From UBA4802 sp964509195 (GTDB lineage: Bacteria > Spirochaetota > UBA4802 > UB4802), in the NCBI GenBank assembly GCA_964509195.1, contig CAZDWJ010000003.1:62001-126000 (forward strand): 64,000 bases of DNA, read 5' to 3'. The notes under the pieces were generated by a model. The model was not told the origin of the DNA. It saw only the letters and a program-made list of their open reading frames with translations, and did not search any database. The translations under genes and the position numbers were made by a program. Below, piece by piece: positions 1 to 8,604 of the stretch. How positions within the stretch are numbered: the first letter of the stretch is position 1; the number at the start of each line of letters is the position of its first letter.

Positions 1-622
1 TGTAGTTATATGCAATAATTACAGGAGCTTTTGCAATAATATTTATACACTGTCTGCTGACATCTTTAATATCAGTTGAATCTGGGTCCGGATCACACCT
101 GCTCAGATGAGATATAACGGAGTGTAATGCATACATCTGATTATTGTTAACATCTTCTTGCATGATAATACTGCGTTCCATTTTGGTTAGCGGGCGCCTA
201 TCAGCTATTACTTTTTCAAATCGTTCTAGATCTGTTTTATTAGGCAATTCACCGGTAAGGAGTAAATAGGTTACTTCATCAAATCCATATCTTCCTTCTC
301 CATGAATACGCTCTGCCAATTCACAGGCATCGTAACCACAATAATAAAGCTTACCCTCAACAGGTTTGACTGTATATGTACCTTCGGGATTTGGAACTTT
401 TTCATAGCCAATGACTGTTCCCTTTGAAGTTATTCCGGCTACTACACCTGAACCATCAGGATTTCTCAGGCCCAATTTTATATCTTTCTTCTTAATTAAC
501 TCTGGAGAAATGGCATCATGCTCTAGCATCAACTTTTCAATCTTTTTCAAAATATTTTCCATCCAGGCCTCCGTATTATTAATTGGTATTGAATCCGCTG
601 TTTTTGCTAGTATCATAGCCAT
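1..622 (-). CDS. gltA: Citrate synthase, N-terminal part (runs off the left edge)
   Basis: The gene starts at ATG 622 with a GAGGTG ribosome site eight bases upstream and stays open for 207 codons to the window edge. The product would condense oxaloacetate and acetyl-CoA at the entry of the TCA cycle. The translation carries the family signature GKLYYCGYDACELA followed by FDEVTYLLLTGELP, preceded by an N-terminal segment LGLRNPDGSGVVAGIT typical of the longer clostridial/spirochaete citrate synthases. The catalytic His and Asp residues lie in the missing C-terminal part, so 2-methylcitrate or other citrate-synthase-family activity cannot be excluded. The 220 bases between it and the next gene hold nothing recognisable. 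Confidence 0.85.
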   Translation of the reverse strand, partial: MAMILAKTADSIPINNTEAWMENILKKIEKLMLEHDAISPELIKKKDIKLGLRNPDGSGVVAGITSKGTVIGYEKVPNPEGTYTVKPVEGKLYYCGYDACELAERIHGEGRYGFDEVTYLLLTGELPNKTDLERFEKVIADRRPLTKMERSIIMQEDVNNNQMYALHSVISHLSRCDPDPDSTDIKDVSRQCINIIAKAPVIIAYNY

Positions 623-842
623 TTCTACACCTCTTATTTAATTTTATAACTATGATACTTAGTATAGTGTTTTGTACCAGAACATCTACTTTTAATAGCA
701 GAATTTTCTACATATTTAACATTATTGCAATAAAAGAACATAAATTTTGCGGGATTTTCAAAGCAGTAGTATTGCTGTGACAATCAAAAAATGGGTTCAC
801 GTAAAAACAACTTTTTAATAAAAATTTTGTCAAGCGTAAAAA

Positions 843-2810
843 CTACTTAATCCTGCACAAAATTGACTCATGCGGTTTAAGCTCACCCAAATCTATATGA
901 TCACTATATACATAAATATCTCTATTTCCCCAGACATCAGTCAATCTATTTGTAGGCAGTATAAATTCTTTTAATACTCCTTTAAGCTGGACTATTTTTT
1001 TCCTTGAGTTATCGGAAAAATTAAAAAAGGCGATATAGCCCGAAGAATTATATATAATTTCAGACATTTCATTTTCCATGATATCAACCGGATAGCATTT
1101 CCCAGTATTACATATTTGAATTAATTCATCTATGGTATCCATAAGCTTCCAATCTTCATTTGTTAATAAAGCTAAACTATCTGAAATAAAATACATCCCA
1201 CTTGTTATAATAACTGCATTAATGAGTGACATTCGTTCTTCTTTTGTGAGCTTTGTTTCTTTTTGTCGCAACATTATACAATCAGGGTCATTGAGCCATA
1301 AATACCTGTGCATCTGAGAGCGGTTTAGTATGCTTCGTATAGCAAATTTTGTACATAACGCATGAGGGTCACGTGTGAGATAGTAACGGTACTTTGCTAT
1401 CCAGTAAGGAGCAACATCAGGTCCAATTCGCATTCCATCAACATATCCAATTGATGCAGATAACGGTGCGCCACAGCCTAATATAAATACTTTATCACCG
1501 GCAATATCTCTGATGAGTGAATATCCAAGTTTTAACCGTTGTGCTGATGATATACTCATGTCATACGCCTTACCGCATAATGATGCCGCATAGACAAAAT
1601 CTAACTTCAAATATCCAAAGCCCCACTCGTGGACAAATGTATTTATAACATTTCTAATATACTCCTGATACTCAGGATGTGTTGTGTCTAAAGCATAAAA
1701 GTAGCCAAACATGTCCCAATTGGGATTCCATCCTGCAATTACTGGCTTTCCATCGGTGGTACGAAGAAACCATTCAGGGTGATTTTTAAAAATCATTGAT
1801 TTCCGTGAAGCTATGAACGGAGCTAACCATATTCCTGGTACCATTCCCATAGTCCTGACCTTTCGTGCAATAGGAGCTATCCCACCAGGAAATTTATTAT
1901 TGATCGATAACCAGTCACCCACTGCTGTTTGATAGCCATCATCCAGTTGAAAAACATCAAATTTCCTTCCTTTACTTCTTAAAAATTCAAGATTGTTATA
2001 TACTTGTTTTTCATCTATTTTTGTATAATAATAGTACCAGGAACACCACCCTCTGGGTATTTTTTTCTTCATAGGGATCGGTGGCTTAATAAGTCCAAAA
2101 TATTGTTCAAAAGCATCGTTAATCGACTTATTAGAAATTATGTATACCAGATCAGCCCTAATTTTTGACGAAGGAATCACAATCATATTACAAAAATCAT
2201 GTATTATGTCCAGTTGGATATTATTACCATTGCTAGAAGAATTAATATATACATATTGATTGAAAGGTCTTCCCTGTCCAATAACACAAAATGAAGAACT
2301 TTCTGAACCAATCGCAGTAAACATAGTACTGTTAAATGAACCTATCTGGCCTGAAGGAAGGTTACGTTGGTTATCCTGTAAAATATTCATACAGGATAGC
2401 CAGCTGGTCATTTCTTTTTCTTGTAACGAATATGACCTGGTGAGACTCCACGATTGATAACCATTTTTGAAAAAATAGTAATTCTCAGTCCTGGGAATTC
2501 CAAATCTGACAATCGAAGTAATTATCTTATCTAATACCAGATCTTCTTCAGATAGATTATCTATTGTATATTTTATGGCAATATGATCTTCCTCATCTGA
2601 TAACACAACGGTAATTCTTATGTTATCATCGTTGTTGATACATGTGAGTTTCTTCTTACCTAATGCTATGACAGGCAATGATTGTATTCTATGTATTGTT
2701 TCACTCTGTATGCGGTATATATACTGTATTTTCCAGCCTTCAAAAAGTACGTCCGGCTTTTTTAATTGTATTTTAAGTTCCTTCTTTCCTTTTGATACAA
2801 TCCATTCCAT
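843..2810 (-). CDS. GH36-family alpha-galactosidase
   Basis: A 655-residue glycoside hydrolase of clan GH-D, expected to release alpha-linked galactose from oligosaccharides or glycolipids. No signal peptide is visible, so it is probably cytoplasmic. The N-terminal beta-sandwich region (about 1-240) precedes the barrel, which opens with RGWCSWYYYY (253-262), then FQLDDGYQT (288-296). The nucleophile is Asp404 in YLKLDF and the acid/base is Asp465 in MRIGPDVAP; both match GH36 usage. It lies nine bases downstream of the lactonase-like gene, so the two are probably co-transcribed. A diverged paralogue of 609 residues lies at 61411-63240. Substrate specificity is not readable from sequence; raffinose-family hydrolases and alpha-N-acetylgalactosaminidases also occur in GH36. 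Confidence 0.88.
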   Translation of the reverse strand: MEWIVSKGKKELKIQLKKPDVLFEGWKIQYIYRIQSETIHRIQSLPVIALGKKKLTCINNDDNIRITVVLSDEEDHIAIKYTIDNLSEEDLVLDKIITSIVRFGIPRTENYYFFKNGYQSWSLTRSYSLQEKEMTSWLSCMNILQDNQRNLPSGQIGSFNSTMFTAIGSESSSFCVIGQGRPFNQYVYINSSSNGNNIQLDIIHDFCNMIVIPSSKIRADLVYIISNKSINDAFEQYFGLIKPPIPMKKKIPRGWCSWYYYYTKIDEKQVYNNLEFLRSKGRKFDVFQLDDGYQTAVGDWLSINNKFPGGIAPIARKVRTMGMVPGIWLAPFIASRKSMIFKNHPEWFLRTTDGKPVIAGWNPNWDMFGYFYALDTTHPEYQEYIRNVINTFVHEWGFGYLKLDFVYAASLCGKAYDMSISSAQRLKLGYSLIRDIAGDKVFILGCGAPLSASIGYVDGMRIGPDVAPYWIAKYRYYLTRDPHALCTKFAIRSILNRSQMHRYLWLNDPDCIMLRQKETKLTKEERMSLINAVIITSGMYFISDSLALLTNEDWKLMDTIDELIQICNTGKCYPVDIMENEMSEIIYNSSGYIAFFNFSDNSRKKIVQLKGVLKEFILPTNRLTDVWGNRDIYVYSDHIDLGELKPHESILCRIK

Positions 2811-2819
2811 AAAAGACCT

Positions 2820-3863
2820 CTATTTAGTAGCACAATCAAGAATGTGGGTATCAAACACTGACCCTATAAGCAACGATGAATTGTATCGTACGGCTACGGT
2901 GGAAGACTGTATTAATGTTCCATCATCAATTAAATCTGTTTCTTTATTATAGCCACTATCGGTAAAAATAATTTTAATAATTTCAGAAGGAGCAATAGCC
3001 TTTTCATTCTTAGAATGTTTGACAAATGTTAATAATTTTGGATGGCATCCTGCCCATAAAATTCCCTGTTTATCAAAAGAGAGATTATCCACCCCTGTAT
3101 TACACTGTATGTCATATAAAAAACTTAAATTATAATCTTTTTCAATTTTATAAACCTTTATACACTTTCCAACAGGTGAAGCAATAAATAATTTTGATCT
3201 GTCAGGATTCAATGTTATACCATTGGCATATTTAATATTTCTGGCTTTTATTTCAAATTTTTTGCCATCAAAGAATAAACAATATGAACGTGCTAACTGG
3301 AGATAGTCTTCCAAAGTCTTGCCTATGTTTGATTTATTGCCATGGTCATTTGTAACATAAAACACGTCTTCTTTAAGAAGGGCTATATCATTAGGCGAAA
3401 ACATTAGATCCTGGTTTTCTATTGATTTTATATATTTCAGGTTGTTGCTTTGAATAAGAAATTTCTCAATAAAATGTCCATCTGCACGGTGATTGACAAC
3501 ATATAATAATAGCCTGTCTTTTGTTATTTTAATTAAATCAATACCATGAGGATGAAATTCATGAGGAAAATCAGAATTAAGTTTTTTTAAGACTTTAGTT
3601 TTTGTATTATATGCATAAATTACACCATTAATATTCTGACCACGTGATAAAGCCCTACGATCATCAGATGATATATATGCAATACCCGTATCATAATCCA
3701 TTACTATATCTTCAGGGCCAGGTATTGATGCAACTTTGGCACATGAATAATAATTAGAATGCGGAATTATGGTTTTAAACTCACCAGCATCATATAATGT
3801 TTTTATTAAAAAAATTAAAACCAGTATAATTAATACAATTATTATCACAATTGCTCTTTTCAT
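2820..3863 (-). CDS. Paraoxonase/arylesterase-like (SMP-30 superfamily) membrane-anchored lactonase
   Basis: 347 residues: an N-terminal hydrophobic anchor (about 4-22) followed by a six-bladed propeller of the paraoxonase type. The calcium-site motifs of paraoxonases are recognisable in order: GPEDIVMD, FHPHGIDL (with the catalytic-type His), FSPNDIALL, VTNDHG, ANGITLNP and GVDNLSFD. Members of this family hydrolyse lactones and aryl esters. The anchor suggests that it faces the periplasm. Its gene precedes the GH36 gene by nine bases. Whether the natural substrate is a sugar lactone, a signalling lactone or something else cannot be told. Confidence 0.78.
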   Translation of the reverse strand: MKRAIVIIIVLIILVLIFLIKTLYDAGEFKTIIPHSNYYSCAKVASIPGPEDIVMDYDTGIAYISSDDRRALSRGQNINGVIYAYNTKTKVLKKLNSDFPHEFHPHGIDLIKITKDRLLLYVVNHRADGHFIEKFLIQSNNLKYIKSIENQDLMFSPNDIALLKEDVFYVTNDHGNKSNIGKTLEDYLQLARSYCLFFDGKKFEIKARNIKYANGITLNPDRSKLFIASPVGKCIKVYKIEKDYNLSFLYDIQCNTGVDNLSFDKQGILWAGCHPKLLTFVKHSKNEKAIAPSEIIKIIFTDSGYNKETDLIDDGTLIQSSTVAVRYNSSLLIGSVFDTHILDCATK

Positions 3864-4032
3864 ATAATGAACCTCCCATTACCAATATCAACATTTACAG
3901 TTTGTTTTTATAAAATTTCACTAATGTGTTAATTCAATAATAAAATCTCTATTATTTGAATTATTGGTTAATCTTAGTTACATAACATAATTGACGTCAA
4001 GTATTATTACAATAAATTTTTTATGAATATTT

Positions 4033-4743
4033 TTAAATTTGGTTAATACACGTATTCATAGCATTCCACATATCTTTGAGTGCCATTTTCCACCTTGCAT
4101 TTTCCAATGCCTTGCCCCTCCACTTTCTACCTTCAACAATATTTTTTTCCAGTACTTTCCACCCATTATTATAATCAAACCACTTCCACTGACATCCCGC
4201 CTTATAGATATATTCACAATCCCCGGCCTTAATAAGTATATCTGAAGCCTTCTTATAATCAAAATAGATCCAGTGCATTCCAGCATAAAAAATATATTCT
4301 GAGTCGCCTATGTGTAATAATGCATCAAAACCCCTTATGTGATTAAAATTTTTCCAATCTAAACCTGCATGATATATATATTTGGAAGAACGCAATTCTA
4401 TAAGGCGACTCAAGCCATTTTCATAATCAAACTGTTTCCAAAACCTCCCTGCTCTAAAAATATACTCATCATTATCCCATTGCAGCATCTGATTTATGCC
4501 ACGGTGATAATCAAAGTTCTTCCAGTAAATACCTGCATGATATAACCCATCAATATTATTGTTTTTTATGAAATATTCCATTGCTAAAGTAACATCAAAG
4601 TCTATCCAGTCTTTGCCAGCTTTTACAATATAATCTGTTACATTGGAGGATAATAGTTCCTGTAGCAGGTTTAATGATTGGCCATTACTATCCAGTCCCG
4701 CTTTGTAAATTGCCTGTGCCTTTTTAATGTTTTCTTCATTCAT
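4033..4743 (-). CDS. Protein made of six 28-residue Trp/Phe-rich repeats, third partner of a MoxR/VWA operon
   Basis: 236 residues with no signal peptide or membrane segment. From residue 38 the protein consists of six consecutive units, each exactly 28 residues (starting near 38, 66, 94, 122, 150, 178). Each unit follows the pattern Y-I-[FY]-x-A-G-x-x-W-x-x-F-[DN]-Y followed by a hydrophobic helix-like stretch, with a weaker half unit at the N-terminus and a basic Trp-containing C-terminal cap. The unit length and AG/W/FDY spacing suggest a helical-hairpin solenoid used for binding. I do not recognise the family. It starts 36 bases after the VWA/metalloprotease gene and is the last gene of the run D15–MoxR–VWA–repeat, so a role as substrate adaptor or effector of that module is a guess. 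Confidence 0.75.
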   Translation of the reverse strand: MNEENIKKAQAIYKAGLDSNGQSLNLLQELLSSNVTDYIVKAGKDWIDFDVTLAMEYFIKNNNIDGLYHAGIYWKNFDYHRGINQMLQWDNDEYIFRAGRFWKQFDYENGLSRLIELRSSKYIYHAGLDWKNFNHIRGFDALLHIGDSEYIFYAGMHWIYFDYKKASDILIKAGDCEYIYKAGCQWKWFDYNNGWKVLEKNIVEGRKWRGKALENARWKMALKDMWNAMNTCINQI

Positions 4744-4779
4744 ATAATTACATTAATTATCATAAACATTTTGATAACT

Positions 4780-6168
4780 TCAAGTAATGGTAATTGCTTT
4801 ACCAAACGGTGCCACAAAATTTTCATTCCTGCTTTTTGTTATAAGCCATAATGTATTGGCATAAGGCTTTAGTTTATCTACATCATAAATGTACCCATCC
4901 GTTATTACAAGTACCATTTCCTTATGGCCCTTGAGATATTCATTAAAAAAAGAAGAAAAGAAGGTTGCACCACCATATCCTGATTTAATTAATTTCCAAT
5001 CGCCTTTTTTATATTCATACGGTTTTGTTGACGTTACAGACCGTGTGAAGACGTCTCCCTGCTTTACTGGAATAAAATATTCTTCATCAACGCATACCAG
5101 AAATACTTTATATTTTTGTGTTAGATTCTCTATTATGCCAAAAGCAGATTCCAGATCTTCCCTTTGAGCCATCATGGAAGCTGAAATGTCGATAGCTACT
5201 GTTATAATCTCACTTTGCTTATAAGCCCTCCCTGCAATATAAATTCCTTTAGCAACATACCTTCTGTTAAAACGGGAATGGGTGTAATACCATTCATTTG
5301 AATGCGACATGTAGTCAATAATACTCCTGATATGATTTTTATAATTGGAGCTATCGCACATATTAATTTTTTCAAGTAATGCCACTATGTCCATATACGA
5401 CCGTTCAACCGCGCACCATTCATCTTTTTTTGCATGGGAAATAATTTTATTTTTTATTGAACGCTTTGCTGCATTGTCTTGGGTAAAGTAATGGACACCT
5501 GTTGGAAGATGTGAATTTTCATCTTGCAATATCAGTTTTTCGTCATCCACGGAAGAATGTGAAAGGTAGTTTTTATAATTAAATTCATTATCATTTTCAT
5601 AACCATTATTTTGAGCTATCGCAAAGCGGTCATTATGGAACAATCCTTTTTGTTTTTCTATAGTGCCATGATATTGGATAACTGTTAATTCATTCTGCTT
5701 TTTTAAAAGCCAGCGGTACACATCTTCCCATACAGGATCCTGGATTCCAGTTTCATCATAAAACTCCTTAGGAATATACGGCAGGCCATGAGGTACAGTT
5801 AACAAAGGTACATCCCATTGGTATTGCCCCTTATGAGAAAAGAAATTCTTGCTATGGTTGCGGATAAACGTATTGACCACCATATCCTGGGCAATATTTT
5901 GTAACACCACATCACCTGCCTTTACCCTGTGGTCATGTTCCAGTATAACATGAAGCATTTCATGAACAAGAAGCCCAATAAATTCATCCTGAGAGATAGT
6001 GTTCAGAAACTCAGGATTATAATATAAAACCATTCTATGTGATGCAACCAGTGCTAAGGTTGGGATTGATGGTGTGTGTACAAATTCAACGGCATGAAAA
6101 AAATATGAAGTAAACCTGCTCTGTTTCCAGATTTTAAGAAGTGCAGTATTAATATATGTATTGCTCAT
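4780..6168 (-). CDS. DUF2201-type metallopeptidase-like / VWA-like protein, MoxR partner
   Basis: 462 residues with two parts. The N-terminal half contains HEMLHVILEH (HExxH plus a third His), the zinc-protease-like motif of the DUF2201 N-terminal domain. The C-terminal third is a VWA-like fold with an intact MIDAS set: DISAS (DxSxS), the Thr of GGATFF, and the Asp of VITDGY. Proteins of this architecture are paired with MoxR AAA+ ATPases, where the VWA protein delivers the ATPase to a target. The gene starts five bases after the MoxR stop, so the two are translationally close. Biochemical activity of the HExxH domain is unproven in the family; the target is unknown. Confidence 0.85.
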   Translation of the reverse strand: MSNTYINTALLKIWKQSRFTSYFFHAVEFVHTPSIPTLALVASHRMVLYYNPEFLNTISQDEFIGLLVHEMLHVILEHDHRVKAGDVVLQNIAQDMVVNTFIRNHSKNFFSHKGQYQWDVPLLTVPHGLPYIPKEFYDETGIQDPVWEDVYRWLLKKQNELTVIQYHGTIEKQKGLFHNDRFAIAQNNGYENDNEFNYKNYLSHSSVDDEKLILQDENSHLPTGVHYFTQDNAAKRSIKNKIISHAKKDEWCAVERSYMDIVALLEKINMCDSSNYKNHIRSIIDYMSHSNEWYYTHSRFNRRYVAKGIYIAGRAYKQSEIITVAIDISASMMAQREDLESAFGIIENLTQKYKVFLVCVDEEYFIPVKQGDVFTRSVTSTKPYEYKKGDWKLIKSGYGGATFFSSFFNEYLKGHKEMVLVITDGYIYDVDKLKPYANTLWLITKSRNENFVAPFGKAITIT

Positions 6169-6173
6169 TGCTA

Positions 6174-7371
6174 TTACACATCAAGAAAAACCTTGACTTT
6201 TTCCAGAATATCCTGTTTTTCTTCCAGACTATCAATACGTTTCAATGCATCCGGTATTTGCGTAAAAAGCCCACAATCCNNNNNNNNNNAGTGCATACAT
6301 GAATGATACACGGGCATCTGCGCGTGTACACGAAACAAATTTAAGAAAGCTAGCAAGCTCGCTTATAAGCTGGCTGTTGGGATTGCCATTTGAATTTACA
6401 TGATCATTATACAATATATTAATTGCTCCATTAACAGCCCACATAATATCCTCTACCGGTATAGTGCCATTTTTAAGTTCCTGCAATTTATTTTCATCAC
6501 CTTTAAGAATATCATGACTGCTTATGGCACGAGGTGATACGTACTGTAAAATAAAATCAGTACCGGCAACATCACCAATCAATGATATAATAATTTTTTG
6601 TAAAACCTTATAATCATTATTTAACAGATAGCTCCTGAATTGATCCTGGGTCTGGAAATTATATGCTCTGTAAAGAGTATCGGAAACCTGATGCCATCCA
6701 CGCGGATTGGGATTGACTGACGTACTATCCCAAAGTCTATCAGGATAAGTTGAGATATACTGAATGACTGCAGGATGAATGCCTTCTTCCAATGCCCACT
6801 GCAGCCAGTTTGCAGCATCAGGAATTAAGTTAAATACTGCCAATCTGCCATCAAGTGCTGAATCATCAAAATCAGTTATCACTGTGTTATCTGAATCACC
6901 AAGATTACCTGCAAGCACAATTGCAGTTTTTGGTGGCAACGCATGTTCACCACACATTCGCTCGGTTATGATTTGAAATAATGTCTGTATAACAGTAGGA
7001 TGCGCTCTGTTAGCTTCATCAAGAAACCACAAAATACCATTATAGCCTTCAGGGACAGTTTCTGGAGGTATAAAGCGCGGCCTGAAATACACCATGCGTT
7101 TTAGATTGTTATCGGGGACAGGATATCCACCTAGATCTACATTTTCTTTGAATGCTAATCGTGTATCGATAAAGAAATAATTATGTTTTCGTGCTACCTG
7201 CTCAACAATTGCAGATTTCCCTACTCCCGGAAAACCAACTATCTTAACAGCATAGTGGATATTGCCTTCTGCGTGCAGGTATCTATCCAGAATCTCAATT
7301 AATTCGCTTGTAGATACTTCTACGGGACGTTTCATATTAATAATTCTATCGTAAGTACTGTATACATTCAA
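6174..7371 (-). CDS. MoxR-family AAA+ ATPase (interrupted by an assembly gap)
   Basis: An ATPase with Walker A GFPGVGKS, Walker B GILWFLDEANRA and sensor-1 AGN, followed by the helical lid region. The MoxR family works with VWA proteins as chaperone-like remodelling factors. The reading frame from 7371 runs into ten Ns (6280-6289) and beyond them shifts. The true C-terminus is found in another frame, ending ...DILEKVKVFLDV with stop at 6174, five bases from the next start. The gene is therefore almost certainly intact and the gap length is wrong in the assembly (10 is a placeholder). It starts eight bases after the outer-membrane protein gene. Confidence 0.85.
6280..6289. other. Assembly gap (10 N)
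   Basis: Ten consecutive Ns inside the MoxR gene. The frame before the gap and the frame that carries the plausible C-terminus after it differ, so the real missing length is not a multiple compatible with 10 and is unknown. Confidence 0.98.
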
Positions 7372-7379
7372 GAATTTAT

Positions 7380-8510
7380 TTATATAGCCTCGCCAATTGT
7401 CACGTACACACCATAAAAGTTTTTGCTGAATCCAATATCCAGACGTATATGAAGGTTCTGTTCCTGCTTTAATTTAAACCGCAAACCACCACCCGCGGTG
7501 TATACAATATGATCCTTATCAAAATCCCGTATGGAATTAGCAACTTCACCAATACCGGCAAAACCACAGGCCGCAAACCTCCAGAACAAAGGAACCCTGT
7601 ACTCTGCCTGAATTATAACAACATTGCGGTCTCTATATCTTCCTTCGTATAAACCGCGCATAAGTTTTGCACCACCCATTTGCGACAATAAATAAAATGG
7701 AGCCTGACCATGAATATAACCAGTAAAAAATTGTAAAGCCAGAATATGAGAAAACCAGAAAGGCTCAAAGAGGCGATAATCAAACGTTACATTAACGTAA
7801 TCAAAATCACTTTTGATATATTTTGAATACTGTGTAATCGTGAGGTTGGCATAACTGCCATCTCTGGTAAACAATATATCATCACGGTTGTCAAAATTTA
7901 CGGTAATACCAAGCCCAGAAACACGTCCTCTATCAGAACCCGGGACATTATTTGCATCAATTAAGCCACCTTCTTCAGCCTTTGTAGTACGTCTTACATC
8001 AATATGGTATACCAAACCAATATAAAATCCGGGAATAAGGGCACGTTCAATAATATTTTTAAAGGAAAAAATTCTTGATGTGTATGATTCTTTATTGTCA
8101 TCAGTAGTATCCTGTCCAATTCCATAAAACTTATCAGGATAATTCATATACTGGAATTCATTTTTTATATGATATTTGTCTCTTAAAAAATAAAACTCCG
8201 GAAACACCTGAAATATGAATTGATCATTTTGCGTATGTGTAAATGTCACTGCCAGCGTTGTGGGGCGTAACTTAATTGGTGGTATACTCATAATTATGTC
8301 CTGAAAATATGTCAGGAAAACTACGCCATATGCAAACTTTGTCTCAGGTTTAAAATATAGATGTGGTATTATCAACCAATCATTCTTACTTATAACCACA
8401 ATATCCTGTAGTGGTTCTCCACCAACACTATCAGTATGCTCTGTTTTTGCGTATAGTACTGTTGAACATGACAGTGAAATAAAAAAGATAAGTAACAAAA
8501 TTTTGCGCAC
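7380..8510 (-). CDS. Omp85/BamA-like (surface antigen D15) outer-membrane barrel without POTRA domains
   Basis: 376 residues starting at a GTG with AGGAG well placed upstream. Residues 1-21 are a signal peptide. The rest fits a 16-strand Omp85 C-terminal barrel: VNFDNRDD near the middle, then GGAKLMRGLYEGRYRDRN, which holds the RG[LYF] loop-6 motif of BamA/TamA barrels, and a final strand region rich in alternating hydrophobics. There is no room for POTRA domains, as in the short patatin-like/TpsB-free D15 proteins of spirochaetes and Bacteroidetes. The MoxR gene follows after eight bases, so it appears to head the four-gene operon down to 4033. Whether it exports something handled by MoxR/VWA or is simply co-transcribed is unknown. 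Confidence 0.8.
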   Translation of the reverse strand: MRKILLLIFFISLSCSTVLYAKTEHTDSVGGEPLQDIVVISKNDWLIIPHLYFKPETKFAYGVVFLTYFQDIIMSIPPIKLRPTTLAVTFTHTQNDQFIFQVFPEFYFLRDKYHIKNEFQYMNYPDKFYGIGQDTTDDNKESYTSRIFSFKNIIERALIPGFYIGLVYHIDVRRTTKAEEGGLIDANNVPGSDRGRVSGLGITVNFDNRDDILFTRDGSYANLTITQYSKYIKSDFDYVNVTFDYRLFEPFWFSHILALQFFTGYIHGQAPFYLLSQMGGAKLMRGLYEGRYRDRNVVIIQAEYRVPLFWRFAACGFAGIGEVANSIRDFDKDHIVYTAGGGLRFKLKQEQNLHIRLDIGFSKNFYGVYVTIGEAI

Positions 8511-8604
8511 TATTAATCTCCTGAAATGTAACCCAAGTCATTATTTATTCACGATGTAGACTCCATCAGAAATATCTATGGAAAAATAACTATACTAACA
8601 GTAT

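Noticed and set aside
4056..4286. Overlapping minus-strand ORF within the repeat gene
   Set aside because: Shadow frame of the 28-residue repeat protein.
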